From Rhodanobacter sp. (lineage in GTDB: Bacteria > Pseudomonadota > Gammaproteobacteria > Xanthomonadales > Rhodanobacteraceae): a DNA stretch of 46,727 bases. The stretch covers positions 1-46,727 of the forward strand of contig SCRF01000032.1 of the NCBI GenBank assembly GCA_004322005.1. The letters run 5' to 3'. This document shows, in pieces, positions 7,726 to 17,529 of this stretch; position 1 is the stretch's first letter; every line of letters starts with the position of its first letter. The notes beneath the pieces were generated by a model. That model made no database searches and was not told where the DNA came from. It saw nothing but the letters and a program-made list of their open reading frames with translations. Position numbers and translations under genes: made by a program.

Positions 7726-9840
7726 GTGGCGAAAGTAACCAAGTCATTCCAGTACGGTAATCATGAAGTCACGCTGGAGACGGGCGAAATTGCCCGCCAG
7801 GCGTCCGGTGCGGTCATGGTCAGCATGGGTGGCACCGTGGTGCTGGTCACCGCGGTGGCCGCGACCAAGCAGAAAGAAGGTCAGGATTTCTTCCCGCTCA
7901 CTGTCGACTACGTGGAAAAGTTCTACTCCGCCGGTCGCATCCCGGGTGGGTTCTTCAAGCGCGAAGGCCGTCCGACCGAAAAGGAGACGCTGACCTCGCG
8001 CCTGATCGATCGCCCGGTACGCCCGCTGTTCCCGGATGACTTCAAGAATGAAGTGCAGGTGATCGCGCAGGTCGTGTCGCTCAATCCCGAGGTCGATGGC
8101 GACATCGTCGCGCTGCTGGGTGCCTCCGCTGCGTTGAGCCTGGCCGGTATCCCGTTCAAGGGCCCGATCGGTGCGGCGCGCGTGGGTTATGTCAACGGCC
8201 AGTATCTGCTGAACCCGACGGCGACCGAACTGAAGACCTCCCAGCTGGATCTGGTCGTCGCCGGTACCGCCGGCGCGGTGCTGATGGTGGAATCCGAAGC
8301 GCAACTGCTGTCCGAGGACGTGATGCTCGGCGCGGTGATGTTCGGCCACCAGCAGATGCAGACCGCGATCCGCGCGATCGCCGAGCTGGCTTCCGAAGCT
8401 GCCCGGCCGTCGTGGGACTGGCAGGCACCGGCGCGCAACGAGTCGCTGGTTGCCGCGCTCAAGGGCGCCGTCGGCAACAAGCTGGAGGAAGCCTTCCAGG
8501 TGCGCGACAAGCTGCAGCGCCGCGATGCGATTTCAGCGATCAAGGCCGATGTGCTGGCGGAGCTGAAGGCGCAGGCCGAAGCGAACGGCTGGTCGTCCGC
8601 CGAACTGTCGAAGGAATTCGGCGAGCTCGAATACCACACGATGCGCGACAGCGTGCTCAAGACCAAGGTGCGCATCGATGGCCGCCAGCTGGACGACGTG
8701 CGTGCGATCACCGCCCGCGTCGGCGTGCTGCCGCGTACCCACGGTTCGGCGCTGTTCACGCGCGGCGAGACGCAGGCGCTGGTGGTGGTCACGCTGGGTA
8801 CCACGCGCGACGCGCAGATCATCGACGCACCGGGCGGCGAGTCGAAGGATCCGTTCCTGTTCCATTACAACTTCCCCCCGTTCTCGGTGGGCGAGGCCGG
8901 CCGTTTCGGCGCGCCGAAGCGCCGCGAGATCGGCCACGGCCGCCTCGCCAAGCGCGGTGTGCAGGCAGTCAAGCCGAGCATCGAGGAATTCCCGTACGTG
9001 CTGCGCGTGGTCTCGGAAATCACCGAGTCCAACGGCTCCTCGTCGATGGCCTCGGTATGCGGTTCCTCGCTGGCGATGATGGACGCCGGCGTGCCGCTGA
9101 AGGCGCCGGTGGCCGGCATCGCGATGGGCCTGGTCAAGGAGGGCGGCGACTTCGTGGTGCTGTCCGACATCCTGGGCGACGAGGATCATCTGGGCGACAT
9201 GGACTTCAAGGTGGCCGGCAGCGCCGACGGCATTTCCGCGTTGCAGATGGACATCAAGATCGACGGCATCACCGAGGAGATCATGAAGGCGGCGCTGGCG
9301 CAGGCCAAGCGCGGCCGCCTGCATATCCTGGGCGAAATGGCCAAGGCGATCAGCACCGCCCGTTCGGAAATGAGCGAGTACGCCCCGCGCCTGATCACCA
9401 TCAAGATCCATCCGGACAAGATCCGCGAAGTGATCGGCAAGGGCGGCGCCACCATTCGTTCGATCACCGAAGAGACCGGCACCACGATCGACATCAGCGA
9501 CGACGGCACGATCATCGTCGGTTCGGTCAACCGCGAGGCGGGCGAGGCGGCGAAGAAGCGCATCGAGCAGATCGTTTCCGATGTCGAGCCGGGCCGCATC
9601 TACGAGGGCAAGGTCGCCAAGCTGATGGATTTCGGCGCGTTCGTGACGATCATGCCGGGCAAGGATGGTCTGGTGCACGTGTCGCAGATCTCCGACGAGC
9701 GGGTGGAAAAAGTTTCCGACAAGCTCAAGGAAGGCGACATCGTCAAGGTCAAGGTGCTCGAAGTGGACAAGCAGGGCCGTATCCGCCTGTCGATGAAGGC
9801 AGTGACCGAGGACGAGCGAGCCAGCGGCGCCACCGCCTGA
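7726..9840 (+). CDS. pnp: Polyribonucleotide nucleotidyltransferase (PNPase)
   Basis: A 704-residue PNPase, the phosphorolytic 3'-5' exoribonuclease of the degradosome. Two RNase PH-like domains are visible: the first with [20 protein letters not shown] and [11 protein letters not shown], the second with the catalytic region [20 protein letters not shown]. They are followed by a KH domain ([20 protein letters not shown]) and a C-terminal S1 domain ([20 protein letters not shown]). GTG at 7726 ([11 protein letters not shown]) is chosen because homology starts there; the frame is open to 7615, but that part translates the repeat array. Last gene of the nusA operon. Confidence 0.96.
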   Translation: MAKVTKSFQYGNHEVTLETGEIARQASGAVMVSMGGTVVLVTAVAATKQKEGQDFFPLTVDYVEKFYSAGRIPGGFFKREGRPTEKETLTSRLIDRPVRPLFPDDFKNEVQVIAQVVSLNPEVDGDIVALLGASAALSLAGIPFKGPIGAARVGYVNGQYLLNPTATELKTSQLDLVVAGTAGAVLMVESEAQLLSEDVMLGAVMFGHQQMQTAIRAIAELASEAARPSWDWQAPARNESLVAALKGAVGNKLEEAFQVRDKLQRRDAISAIKADVLAELKAQAEANGWSSAELSKEFGELEYHTMRDSVLKTKVRIDGRQLDDVRAITARVGVLPRTHGSALFTRGETQALVVVTLGTTRDAQIIDAPGGESKDPFLFHYNFPPFSVGEAGRFGAPKRREIGHGRLAKRGVQAVKPSIEEFPYVLRVVSEITESNGSSSMASVCGSSLAMMDAGVPLKAPVAGIAMGLVKEGGDFVVLSDILGDEDHLGDMDFKVAGSADGISALQMDIKIDGITEEIMKAALAQAKRGRLHILGEMAKAISTARSEMSEYAPRLITIKIHPDKIREVIGKGGATIRSITEETGTTIDISDDGTIIVGSVNREAGEAAKKRIEQIVSDVEPGRIYEGKVAKLMDFGAFVTIMPGKDGLVHVSQISDERVEKVSDKLKEGDIVKVKVLEVDKQGRIRLSMKAVTEDERASGATA

Positions 9841-9863
9841 GTCTGCATGGTGATCCGTAAGCG

Positions 9864-9897
9864 AAGAGGCCCGGCATTTCGATGCCGGGCCTCTTTC
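9864..9897 (+). terminator. Intrinsic terminator of the nusA-pnp operon
   Basis: A 14-bp stem, AAGAGGCCCGGCAT (9864-9877) with ATGCCGGGCCTCTT (9882-9895), capped by a TTCG tetraloop and followed by a short T-rich tail, 23 nt after the pnp stop. Confidence 0.85.
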
Positions 9898-9918
9898 GCA
9901 TCGGGTGAAAGGCATCGT

Positions 9919-9944
9919 GTAGGAGCGCGCTTGCGCGCGATGCC
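9919..9944 (+). repeat. Single GTAG REP
   Basis: GTAGGAGCGCGCTTGCGCGC followed by GATGCC. It is the only unpaired copy of the GTAG REP family in the window, just after the pnp terminator. Confidence 0.7.
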
Positions 9945-10008
9945 TTTTCGGGGCGATCAGCCTTTGGGTCGATGATTTTGCGCAACAGGGTTTTGTTAGG
10001 ATGCTAGC

Positions 10009-10165
10009 AGCCTGTCGGGCTTTGGTGGTCGAGGCGAGAATTCGGCTGTGCGAGGACAGACAACGACGGTTCGCCGGCCCATGGTGGTTCCATGAGCCAA
10101 GAAGCGGCGGAAATACGGATCGCACAGACGGATTCGCAGCCCGGCCGACCAAAGCCCGACAGGCT
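10009..10165. repeat. Large palindromic intergenic element upstream of phaE
   Basis: The ends are an exact 18-bp inverted repeat, AGCCTGTCGGGCTTTGGT (10009-10026) and its complement at 10148-10165. Inner arms CTGTGCG (10046-10052) and CGCACAG (10121-10127) also pair, and the centre (GGCCCATGG...CCATGAGCC) can fold too. The 18 nt at 10026-10043 recur, reverse-complemented, at 33920-33937. It has the look of a MITE-like or REP-composite element. An ORF track extension of phaE to 10092 would translate half of it, which argues for the later start. Confidence 0.6.
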
Positions 10166-10193
10166 CCCAGGACCCTTGGACGAGGATGCACCG

Positions 10194-11315
10194 ATGGCCA
10201 CCAACCCGGCAAATGATTTCATCAAGGATTATCAGGCCCTGGCGCAGCAGTCATGGGATGCCTGGACGCGCCAGCTGCAACAGCAGCCGGGCGGCGCGAG
10301 TCCATTTTTCACACCGCCGGCAGCGCCCGTCTGCGGCAACGATACGCTGGAACGCACGCTGGCCGGCCTGAAGGGATATCTCGACTGGATGCAGGGCGTT
10401 GCCGCTGCCGGCAGCCAGGATCCCGCCGGCGATTGGCGTCAACAGCTGCAGCAATACTTCGGTGCTGCCAGCCAGCCGTTTACCCAGGCGTTTGGCGGTA
10501 TCGACAGCACCGGCGCCGAGGGCTTCATCAGGCAATGGCAGTCATGGCTGCAGGCCACGCAGCACAGCGGTTTCGGCGATCTGCCGGGAGCCAATGGGCC
10601 CACCCCGGCATTCGGGTTGAACCGCGAGCAGCAGATGCAGCAGCAGACCATGGCATTTGCCGTGCTGGAATCGCTGCAGGCCTCGGCGCGCTACCAGGCG
10701 TTGATCCAGCGTGCCAATGCGCAGGGGATGGAGCGGCTGCAGGACAAGCTGGCACTGCATGCGGAACCGGGGCGCCAGATCGATTCGCTCAAGGCGCTGT
10801 ATGACCTGTGGGTGGATGCGGCCGAGGAGGCCTACGCCGAGATTGCGCTGTCGGACGAATTTCGTGAGGTCTATGGCGAAATGGTCAACAGCCAGATGCG
10901 TGTACGGCACCTGCAGCAACAGCAGACCGAGCAGATCTGCCAGCAGCTGGGCGTGCCGACGCGCGCCGAAGTGTCGAGCCTGGGCGAACGGCTGCAGTCA
11001 TTGCGCCGCGAGTTTCGCGCAGGCCATGTACCTTCGCCGCAAGACCTTGCCGGCGAGATCGCCACGTTGCGCCAGGAACTGGCCGAGCTCAAGCGGCAGC
11101 TGGCCGACGGCAAGCAATCGGCGTCCACGGCAACGAAGCGAGCCGAACCCGCAGCCCCCAAACCCGCGGCAAGGGCCGCGGTTCCGCCGGCAAGAAAAGC
11201 TGCCGCCAAGGCCATCGCCAAGGCGACGCGCAAACCCGTGCCCCGCAAGGCCTCCGCGCCATCCCCGTCCCGCAGCAAGCCAGTGAACCGGGCCAGCTCG
11301 CGCAAGCGCAAGTAA
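10194..11315 (+). CDS. phaE: Class III PHA synthase subunit PhaE
   Basis: A 373-residue protein of the PhaE family, the non-catalytic partner of PhaC in class III polyhydroxyalkanoate synthase. It begins MATNPANDFIKDYQALAQQSWDAW, is Gln/Trp/Ala-rich in the first half, contains the conserved RYQALIQRANAQGMERLQDKL and SDEFREVYGEMVNSQMRVRH stretches, and ends with a coiled-coil-like helix (EIATLRQELAELKRQLAD) and a Lys/Ala/Pro tail (about 310-373) that may bind granules or DNA. ATG 10194 has GAGGA about 9 nt upstream. phaC follows after 13 nt. The protein pair supports storage-polymer synthesis; no phaA, phaB or phasin lies nearby. Confidence 0.9.
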   Translation: MATNPANDFIKDYQALAQQSWDAWTRQLQQQPGGASPFFTPPAAPVCGNDTLERTLAGLKGYLDWMQGVAAAGSQDPAGDWRQQLQQYFGAASQPFTQAFGGIDSTGAEGFIRQWQSWLQATQHSGFGDLPGANGPTPAFGLNREQQMQQQTMAFAVLESLQASARYQALIQRANAQGMERLQDKLALHAEPGRQIDSLKALYDLWVDAAEEAYAEIALSDEFREVYGEMVNSQMRVRHLQQQQTEQICQQLGVPTRAEVSSLGERLQSLRREFRAGHVPSPQDLAGEIATLRQELAELKRQLADGKQSASTATKRAEPAAPKPAARAAVPPARKAAAKAIAKATRKPVPRKASAPSPSRSKPVNRASSRKRK

Positions 11316-11328
11316 GGAGATCCAGGTC

Positions 11329-12396
11329 ATGTACACGCCATTGCGCATCGAGCCCACCAGGGCGCTGCTCGACATTGCCACGTTTCAGCGCAAGCTCGCC
11401 GCCGGCATCGGTCATCTGCGCAGCATGCGCGAGCCCGAATACGCCAATACGCCGCGCGAACTGGTCTATAGCGAGGACAAGCTGAAAGTGTGGCACTTCA
11501 CCGGCTACGACAAAACGCCCTCGAAGACACCGCTGCTGATCGTCTATGCACTGGTCAACACGGTCTGGATGACCGACCTGCAGCCGGATCGCTCGATGGT
11601 GCGCAATCTGCTGGAACAGGGCGAGGATGTCTACCTGATCGACTGGGGCTATCCGGACGGTGCCGATCGCTGGCTGACGCTGGATGATTACATCAACGGC
11701 TACCTCGATCGCTGCGTGGACGTTGTGCGCCAGCGGCACGGGCTGGATGCGATCAATCTGCTGGGTATCTGCCAGGGCGGTGCGTTCTCGCTGTGCTACA
11801 CGGCATTGCACCCGGACAAGGTCAGGAACCTGATCACCATGGTCACGCCGGTGGATTTCCATACGCCCGGCAACATGCTGTCGCACTGGTGCCGCAACAT
11901 GGACGTGGATCTGTTCGTCGACACCCTGGGCAATGTCCCCGCCGGGCTGATGAACTATGTCTACCTCACCCTGAAGCCCGTGCGACTGAACCAGCAGAAA
12001 TACATCGGCATGGTCGACATCCTCGACAGTCCGGCCGAACTGGAGGACTTCCTGCGCATGGAGCGCTGGATCTTCGACTCGCCGGATCAAGCCGGCGAGG
12101 CATTCCGCCAGTTCATCAAGGATTTCTACCAGGGCAACAAGCTGGTCAAGGGCACGCTCACGATCGGCGGCAAGCCGGTGGATCTGGGCATGGTGACCCA
12201 TCCGGTGCTGAATATCTTTGCCGAGCAGGACCATCTGGTGCCGCCCGATGCGTCGCGTGCGCTGGGTAAGTACGTGGGTACCGACGATTACACCCAGCTG
12301 GCGTTCAAGGGTGGCCATATCGGCATCTACGTGTCCGGCCGCGCGCAGCGCGAAGTGCCGCCGGCGATCCATCAGTGGTTGCGTGCCAGGGGGTAG
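11329..12396 (+). CDS. phaC: Class III PHA synthase catalytic subunit PhaC
   Basis: A 355-residue class III PHA synthase that polymerises (R)-3-hydroxyacyl-CoA. The alpha/beta hydrolase fold carries the lipase-like box GICQG with Cys148 as nucleophile, Asp301 in FAEQDHLVPP and His330 in FKGGHIGIYVSG. These match Cys149, Asp302 and His331 of the Allochromatium vinosum enzyme with an offset of one. The length (~355) and the upstream phaE identify class III rather than class I. AAGGAG lies at 11314-11319 before the ATG. No recognisable terminator follows, only a long inverted repeat. Confidence 0.95.
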   Translation: MYTPLRIEPTRALLDIATFQRKLAAGIGHLRSMREPEYANTPRELVYSEDKLKVWHFTGYDKTPSKTPLLIVYALVNTVWMTDLQPDRSMVRNLLEQGEDVYLIDWGYPDGADRWLTLDDYINGYLDRCVDVVRQRHGLDAINLLGICQGGAFSLCYTALHPDKVRNLITMVTPVDFHTPGNMLSHWCRNMDVDLFVDTLGNVPAGLMNYVYLTLKPVRLNQQKYIGMVDILDSPAELEDFLRMERWIFDSPDQAGEAFRQFIKDFYQGNKLVKGTLTIGGKPVDLGMVTHPVLNIFAEQDHLVPPDASRALGKYVGTDDYTQLAFKGGHIGIYVSGRAQREVPPAIHQWLRARG

Positions 12397-12411
12397 GGCG
12401 GAGAGCGAGAC

Positions 12412-12478
12412 GTGAGTGCAGAGAAGCGAGAAGTGAGGGAGAGCGGCACCTACTCACTTCTCACTTCTCTGCACTCAC
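12412..12478. repeat. 26-bp imperfect inverted repeat between phaC and mtnA
   Basis: Arms 12412-12437 and 12453-12478 pair at 25 of 26 positions. The arms are built from repeated GAGAAGTGAG-like words. There is no T tract. It could form a strong hairpin at the 3' end of phaC mRNA. Confidence 0.65.
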
Positions 12479-12499
12479 TCCTCTCCCGCTTCTCTTCGG

Positions 12500-12505
12500 T
12501 AAAAT
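12500..12505 (+). promoter_or_regulatory. -10 element placing the mtnA transcription start at its ATG
   Basis: TAAAAT at 12500-12505 is followed by 6 nt and then the mtnA ATG at 12512. A start site 7 nt after the -10 would be the A of the ATG, predicting a leaderless mRNA. No good -35 is visible and there is no Shine-Dalgarno. Confidence 0.45.
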
Positions 12506-12511
12506 GCGCGG

Positions 12512-13534
12512 ATGACCGAAACCAGCATGCACTCCCACGATTCCATCCGCGCCGTGCAATGGCGGGGCGATCATCTGCGCTTGCTCGATCAGCGCCGCCT
12601 GCCGCAGGAAGAATGCTGGTTCGACTGCCACGATGCTGCCGAGGTCACCCAGGCGATCCGCGACCTGGCGGTGCGTGGCGCACCGGCGATCGGTATCGCT
12701 GCCGCATGGGGGGTGGCGATGGCGGCAAGGCAGAACGCGCCGATGGATGCCGCGCTGGCGATGTTGCGTGCGGCGAGACCCACCGCAGTGAACCTGATGT
12801 GGGCGCTGGATCGCATGAAAAAGCGCATCGCGGCAGGTGCCGATGCCGGCGCGCTGGCGGCGGAAGCGCAAGCGATCCAGGACCAGGATCTGGCCGCCAA
12901 TCGCAAGATGGGCGAATTGGGCGCTGCGCTGATCGCTGCGCATGCCGGCGTGCTGACCCATTGCAATACCGGCTCGCTGGCCACGGCCGGTTACGGCACC
13001 GCGCTGGGCGTGATCCGTGCCGGCGTTGCGGCAGGGCGGATCGAGCGCGTGTATGCCGGCGAAACCCGGCCGTGGCAGCAAGGCGCGCGACTGACCATGT
13101 GGGAACTGGTGCGCGACGGCATCCCGGCCCAGCTGATCGCCGATTCCGCCGCGGCGCATCTGATGAAATCCGGCGCGGTGCAGTGGGTCATCGTCGGTGC
13201 CGACCGTATCGCGGCCAATGGCGATGTGGCGAACAAGATCGGCACCTACCAGTTGGCGATCGCGGCGAAGTATCACGGCGTCAGGTTCATGGTGGTCGCA
13301 CCGTCGTCCACGATCGACATGGCCACCGGTACCGGTGAAGACATCGAGATCGAGCTGCGCGATCCCGCCGAGTTGCTGCATGCCGCCGGGCAGCGAACCG
13401 TGGTCGAGGGTGCGCACGCGTGGAACCCGGTGTTCGACGTGACGCCCGCGGAACTGATCACGGCCATTGTGACCGAACGCGGCGTGATCGAGCGGCCAGG
13501 CAGCATCGCGATGCAGGCGATGTTCGGGTGGTGA
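12512..13534 (+). CDS. mtnA: Methylthioribose-1-phosphate isomerase MtnA
   Basis: A 340-residue aldose-ketose isomerase that converts 5-methylthioribose-1-phosphate to the ribulose form in methionine salvage. Family motifs are [36 protein letters not shown] with Cys151, and [19 protein letters not shown] with Asp231; these equal catalytic Cys160 and Asp240 of B. subtilis MtnA at a constant offset. The start could instead be Met6 (12527). It overlaps the next gene by 4 nt. No other methionine-salvage gene is in the window, so it is isolated from its pathway. Confidence 0.94.
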   Translation: MTETSMHSHDSIRAVQWRGDHLRLLDQRRLPQEECWFDCHDAAEVTQAIRDLAVRGAPAIGIAAAWGVAMAARQNAPMDAALAMLRAARPTAVNLMWALDRMKKRIAAGADAGALAAEAQAIQDQDLAANRKMGELGAALIAAHAGVLTHCNTGSLATAGYGTALGVIRAGVAAGRIERVYAGETRPWQQGARLTMWELVRDGIPAQLIADSAAAHLMKSGAVQWVIVGADRIAANGDVANKIGTYQLAIAAKYHGVRFMVVAPSSTIDMATGTGEDIEIELRDPAELLHAAGQRTVVEGAHAWNPVFDVTPAELITAIVTERGVIERPGSIAMQAMFGW

Positions 13535-13941
13535 AGCTTTCGCGCGAGATCATGTTGTTCGCGGCGGGCGGCGTGCTCGGACTGCTGGTCGACGCCACCG
13601 TCGTGCAGACGCTGGTGGTTGCGGCTGGCTGGGATCCGTATCTGGCCCGCGTGCTGTCGTTTCTGCTCGCGGCCACGGTGACCTGGTGGTGGAATCGCCG
13701 CTACACCTTTGCGGCACGCCGCAGCGATCGCGCCGCGCACGCCGAGTGGTTGCACTGGCTTGGGCTGATGAGCTTCGGCGCCGTGATCAATTACGGCGTG
13801 TACGCGCTGTTGCTGCTGAACTTCGCGGCATTGCACCGGTGGCCGGCGGTGGCTGCGGCAGCCGGTTCGGCGGTGGCCGCGCTGGTGAATTTCGCGACCG
13901 CCCGCGGGATCCTTTTCAAGGGCTCCAAGACGTCAACGTAA
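13531..13941 (+). CDS. GtrA-family small membrane protein
   Basis: A 136-residue protein with four predicted hydrophobic segments (about residues 6-28, 32-52, 75-97 and 103-125) and the conserved WNRRYTF motif between the second and third, typical of GtrA/DPMS flippase-like proteins that move polyprenyl-linked sugars across the inner membrane. The GTG at 13531 overlaps the mtnA stop (GTGA), so the two are translationally coupled; GTG 13528 is also possible. No glycosyltransferase gene is adjacent, so its substrate cannot be named. The link with mtnA is positional only. Confidence 0.8.
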   Translation: MKLSREIMLFAAGGVLGLLVDATVVQTLVVAAGWDPYLARVLSFLLAATVTWWWNRRYTFAARRSDRAAHAEWLHWLGLMSFGAVINYGVYALLLLNFAALHRWPAVAAAAGSAVAALVNFATARGILFKGSKTST

Positions 13942-13987
13942 GTTATTGATTGAAAAGAATTAAATCCTGTGTTTTTGACACGGTTCG

Positions 13988-13996
13988 TGGTACACT
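13988..13996 (+). promoter_or_regulatory. Candidate extended -10 promoter for gyrA
   Basis: TGGTACACT: an extended -10 (TG, one base, TACACT at 13991-13996) about 85 nt before the gyrA start, in a locally AT-rich stretch. A TTGACA at 13975-13980 is only 10 nt upstream and cannot be its -35. A small palindrome (14021-14028 with 14036-14043) lies in the leader. Confidence 0.4.
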
Positions 13997-14080
13997 CCAA
14001 CAGCTGTTTTCGGGTCGCTCGCGCATGCGCTTGAGGCATGCGCACCAGCGTCCTTTTTTCGTTTCCAGGGAAGTCGCTTG

Positions 14081-16696
14081 ATGGCAGAATTCGCCAAAGA
14101 AATCATCCGCGTCAATATCGAAGACGAGATGCGCCAGAGCTATCTCGATTACGCCATGAGCGTGATCGTGGGCCGCGCACTTCCGGATGTTCGTGATGGT
14201 CTGAAACCGGTGCATCGTCGCGTGCTGTTCGCGATGAACGAGCTGGGCAACGTCTGGAACAAGCCCTACAAGAAATCGGCCCGCGTGGTCGGTGACGTGA
14301 TCGGTAAATACCATCCGCATGGCGATCAGTCGGTATACGACGCGATCGTGCGCATGGCGCAGCCGTTCTCGCTGCGCTACATGCTGGTCGACGGCCAGGG
14401 CAACTTCGGTTCGGTCGATGGCGACAATGCCGCCGCGATGCGCTATACCGAAGTACGCATGTCGCGCCTCACGCACGAACTGCTGGCGGACATCGACAAG
14501 GAAACCGTCGATTTCGGCCCGAACTACGACGAGAGCGAACACGAGCCGCTGGTGCTGCCTGCCCGCGTGCCGAACCTGCTGATCAACGGGTCGGCGGGCA
14601 TCGCAGTGGGCATGGCCACCAATATTCCGCCGCACAACCTCAACGAGGTGATTGCGGCGACGCTTGCGTTGATCGACGAGCCTACCCTCGGCATCGACGA
14701 TCTGATGCGCTACATCCCGGGGCCGGACTTTCCCACCTATGGCATCATCAACGGCTCGTCCGGCATCATCGAGGCGTATCGCACCGGTCGCGGCCGCATC
14801 CTGGTGCGCGCGAAGGCCGAGGTGGAAACCGAGGCGAACGGCCGCGAGACGATCATCGTCCACGAGCTGCCCTACCAGGTGAACAAGGCACGGTTGATCG
14901 AGAAGATCGCCGAGCTGGTGAAGGAGAAGAAACTCGAGGGCATCAGCGAACTGCGCGACGAGTCCGACAAGGACGGCATGCGCATCGTGATCGAGATTCG
15001 CCGCGATGCGATGGGCGACGTGGTGCTGAACAACCTGTTCCAGCAGACCCAGCTGCAGGTCACCTTCGGCATCAACATGGTGGCGCTGCTGGACGGCCAG
15101 CCGCGCCTGCTGAACCTCAAGGACATCCTGGAGGCGTTCATTCGCCACCGCCGCGAGGTGGTCACCCGGCGCACGATCTTCGAGCTGCGCAAGGCCCGCG
15201 CCCGCGCGCACATCCTTGAAGGCCTCACCGTCGCGCTGGCCAACATCGACGAGATGATCGAGCTGATCAAGACCTCCGCCTCGCCGGCCGAGGCGCGCGA
15301 GCGGATGACGTCGCGGCGCTGGGAAGCCGGTCTGGTGCGTGCGCTGCTGTCGGCCACCGGCGCGCAGGCGTCGCGGCCGGAAGAGATGGATCCGCGCGAT
15401 GGCCTGAAGGACGACGGTTACCAGTTGTCCGAAGCGCAGGCGCTGGAAATCCTGGCGATGCGCCTGCACCGCCTGACCGGACTGGAGCAGGAAAAGCTCT
15501 CCGACGAATATCGCCAGGTCCTGGAAACCATCCGCGGGCTGATCGAGATCCTGGAAAACCCCGAGCGGCTGCTGGAGGTGATCCGCGGCGAGCTGGAAGC
15601 GGTCAAGGCCGAGTTCGGCGATGCCCGGCGTACCGAGATCCAGCACTCGCAGGAAGATCTCAACGTGCTCGACCTGATTGCGCCGGAAGACGTGGTGGTC
15701 ACGCTGTCGCACACCGGCTACATCAAGCGCCAGCCGGCCAGCACGTATCGCGCGCAGAAGCGAGGCGGCAAGGGCCGCTCGGCATCGGCACTGAAAGACG
15801 AGGATGTCGTCGAGCAACTGTGGGTGGTCAACACGCACGACACCTTGTTGACGTTCACCAGCACCGGCCGCGTCTACTGGCTCAAGGTCTACCAGATGCC
15901 CGAGGCGGGCCCGGGCGCGCGCGGCAAGCCGATCGTCAACCTGTTGCCGCTGGGCGAGGGCGAGAAGGTGCAGGCAGTGCTGCCGGTGCGCGAGTACAGC
16001 GACGACCGCTTCGTGTTTTTCGCCACCCGCCAGGGCACGGTGAAGAAAACCCCGTTGACCGAATTCGCGTTCCAGCTGCAGAAGGGCAAGCTCGCGATCA
16101 AGCTCAACGAGGGCGATGCGCTGGTCAATGTGGAGCTGACCGACGGCAACAGCGACATCCTGCTGTTCGCCTCCAACGGCAAGGTCAACCGGTTCGACGA
16201 GAACACCGTGCGTTCGATGGGCCGTACCGCCACCGGCGTGCGCGGCATGCGGCTGGCCGAGGGCGCACACGTGGTCTCGCTGATCGTGGCCGCCGAGGGC
16301 GACATCCTCACCGCCACCGAGCGTGGCTACGGCAAGCGCACCCCGCTGAGCGAATTCACCAAGAAGGGCCGCGGTACCCAGGGCGTGATCGGCATCCAGT
16401 GCTCCGGACGCAATGGCGCGCTGGTGGGTGCGGTGCAGGTCACCGAGGCGCAAGAGCTGATGCTGATCTCGGACCAGGGCACGCTGGTGCGTACCCGGGT
16501 GGCCGAGGTCTCGCAGCTCGGCCGCAATACCCAGGGCGTCACCCTGATCCGGCTCCCGGCCGACGAAACGCTGGTCAGCGTGATGCGGCTGGATGCGGAG
16601 GAGGACAACGGCGAGGAAGGCGAGACCGCCGACACCCAGCCACCCGCCGAAGGCGGCAGTTCCGGCATGGTTGAACCGGCACCCGCCGAAGAGTGA
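14081..16696 (+). CDS. gyrA: DNA gyrase subunit A
   Basis: An 871-residue gyrase A subunit (type IIA topoisomerase, DNA supercoiling). Catalytic Tyr122 is in [12 protein letters not shown], the winged-helix/QRDR region has [21 protein letters not shown], and the C-terminal half carries beta-pinwheel repeats with the GyrA box QRGGKG-like motif (KRGGKGRS). Numbering is co-linear with E. coli through Tyr122. Position 83 is Gln instead of Ser, while Asp87 is retained. The C-terminus is acidic. ATG 14081 is taken as start; the TTG just before it is less likely. A strong terminator follows. Confidence 0.97.
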   Translation: MAEFAKEIIRVNIEDEMRQSYLDYAMSVIVGRALPDVRDGLKPVHRRVLFAMNELGNVWNKPYKKSARVVGDVIGKYHPHGDQSVYDAIVRMAQPFSLRYMLVDGQGNFGSVDGDNAAAMRYTEVRMSRLTHELLADIDKETVDFGPNYDESEHEPLVLPARVPNLLINGSAGIAVGMATNIPPHNLNEVIAATLALIDEPTLGIDDLMRYIPGPDFPTYGIINGSSGIIEAYRTGRGRILVRAKAEVETEANGRETIIVHELPYQVNKARLIEKIAELVKEKKLEGISELRDESDKDGMRIVIEIRRDAMGDVVLNNLFQQTQLQVTFGINMVALLDGQPRLLNLKDILEAFIRHRREVVTRRTIFELRKARARAHILEGLTVALANIDEMIELIKTSASPAEARERMTSRRWEAGLVRALLSATGAQASRPEEMDPRDGLKDDGYQLSEAQALEILAMRLHRLTGLEQEKLSDEYRQVLETIRGLIEILENPERLLEVIRGELEAVKAEFGDARRTEIQHSQEDLNVLDLIAPEDVVVTLSHTGYIKRQPASTYRAQKRGGKGRSASALKDEDVVEQLWVVNTHDTLLTFTSTGRVYWLKVYQMPEAGPGARGKPIVNLLPLGEGEKVQAVLPVREYSDDRFVFFATRQGTVKKTPLTEFAFQLQKGKLAIKLNEGDALVNVELTDGNSDILLFASNGKVNRFDENTVRSMGRTATGVRGMRLAEGAHVVSLIVAAEGDILTATERGYGKRTPLSEFTKKGRGTQGVIGIQCSGRNGALVGAVQVTEAQELMLISDQGTLVRTRVAEVSQLGRNTQGVTLIRLPADETLVSVMRLDAEEDNGEEGETADTQPPAEGGSSGMVEPAPAEE

Positions 16697-16706
16697 AATC
16701 GAGGCT

Positions 16707-16758
16707 GTCCCGAACAGGAAAAACCCCGGTCATGCCGGGGTTTTTTCCTGTTCGGGAC
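16707..16758. terminator. Bidirectional terminator between gyrA and lpxH
   Basis: A long stem: GTCCCGAACAGG, an A tract and CCCCGG on the left pair with CCGGGG, six T residues and CCTGTTCGGGAC on the right. An A tract on one side and a T tract on the other make it work for the convergent gyrA and lpxH transcripts. Confidence 0.85.
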
Positions 16759-16792
16759 CCTGTGCCGGCCGCCGAGGAAAGATTTCAGGCTG

Positions 16793-17521
16793 CTAACCTG
16801 TCGCCAAGCCCCGCAACTCCACCCCGGCGCCCGTCACCCGCAGCACCGACCCGTGCTCGTACCAGTCTCCCAGCACGATCCGTTCGGCCGCCTTTGCGTC
16901 CAGCACGAACGGGTGCACTGCGGGGCGGTGGGTATGCCCATGAATCAGTCGCGTCACGCCGGCTTGCCGCATTGCCGCAGCCACAGCCCCGTCATTCACG
17001 TCCATGATGCTTTCCATCGTGCTGCCGGTATGTGCGCGGCTGTCTTCGCGTGCCTTGGCGGCGAATGCGCGACGGGCCTCCAGCGGCATCGAGAGGATCT
17101 GCGCCTTCCATTGTGGCGCGCGGACCTGCTGGCGCACGGCCTGGTAGGCGACATCGTCGGTACACAGCAGGTCGCCATGCATCAGCAGGGTTCGGCGGCC
17201 CTGGATGTCGTGCACCGTGCCATCGTCGAGCAGGGTCATCCCGGCCCGGCGGGCGAATGCCTCGCCCAGCAGGAAGTCGCGGTTGCCGGCCATGAAATAC
17301 ACCGGTACGCCGGCATCGTTCACGGCGCGGATCGCGCGCGCGATGCGGCGCGGCAGTTCGGCATCGTCGTCGTCGCCAACCCAGGCTTCGACCAGATCGC
17401 CCAGGATGTACAGCGCATCGGCGTGGCGAACCTCATCGCTGGCGAGATAGTTCTCGAACAGCGCGGTGATCTGCGGCCGGCCGGGATCCAGGTGCAGGTC
17501 GGCGATGAACAGGGTGGTCAT
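16793..17521 (-). CDS. lpxH: UDP-2,3-diacylglucosamine diphosphatase LpxH
   Basis: A 242-residue metallophosphoesterase that hydrolyses UDP-2,3-diacylglucosamine to lipid X in lipid A synthesis. The dinuclear metal ligands are present: Asp8 and His10 (IADLHLD), Asp42 (GDLVE), Asn80 (GNRD), His115 (MHGD), and His196 and His198 in the IHGHTHRP motif. The length is typical for the family. It starts 8 nt after the stop of the upstream cyclophilin gene, so the two form an operon. Its presence shows a Gram-negative outer membrane with standard lipid A. Confidence 0.95.
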   Translation of the reverse strand: MTTLFIADLHLDPGRPQITALFENYLASDEVRHADALYILGDLVEAWVGDDDDAELPRRIARAIRAVNDAGVPVYFMAGNRDFLLGEAFARRAGMTLLDDGTVHDIQGRRTLLMHGDLLCTDDVAYQAVRQQVRAPQWKAQILSMPLEARRAFAAKAREDSRAHTGSTMESIMDVNDGAVAAAMRQAGVTRLIHGHTHRPAVHPFVLDAKAAERIVLGDWYEHGSVLRVTGAGVELRGLATG

Positions 17522-17529
17522 CGCGGCGC

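Noticed and set aside
10092-10193. An N-terminal extension of PhaE
   Set aside because: It translates the right half of a palindromic element; ATG 10194 has a ribosome-binding site and begins the family homology.
13975-13996. TTGACA with TACACT as a classical gyrA promoter
   Set aside because: The spacer is only 10 nt, too short for sigma-70. TACACT with an upstream TG is kept as an extended -10 candidate.
14021-14058. Hairpin plus T6 in the gyrA leader as a terminator
   Set aside because: The T tract begins about 9 nt after the stem, too far for an intrinsic terminator.
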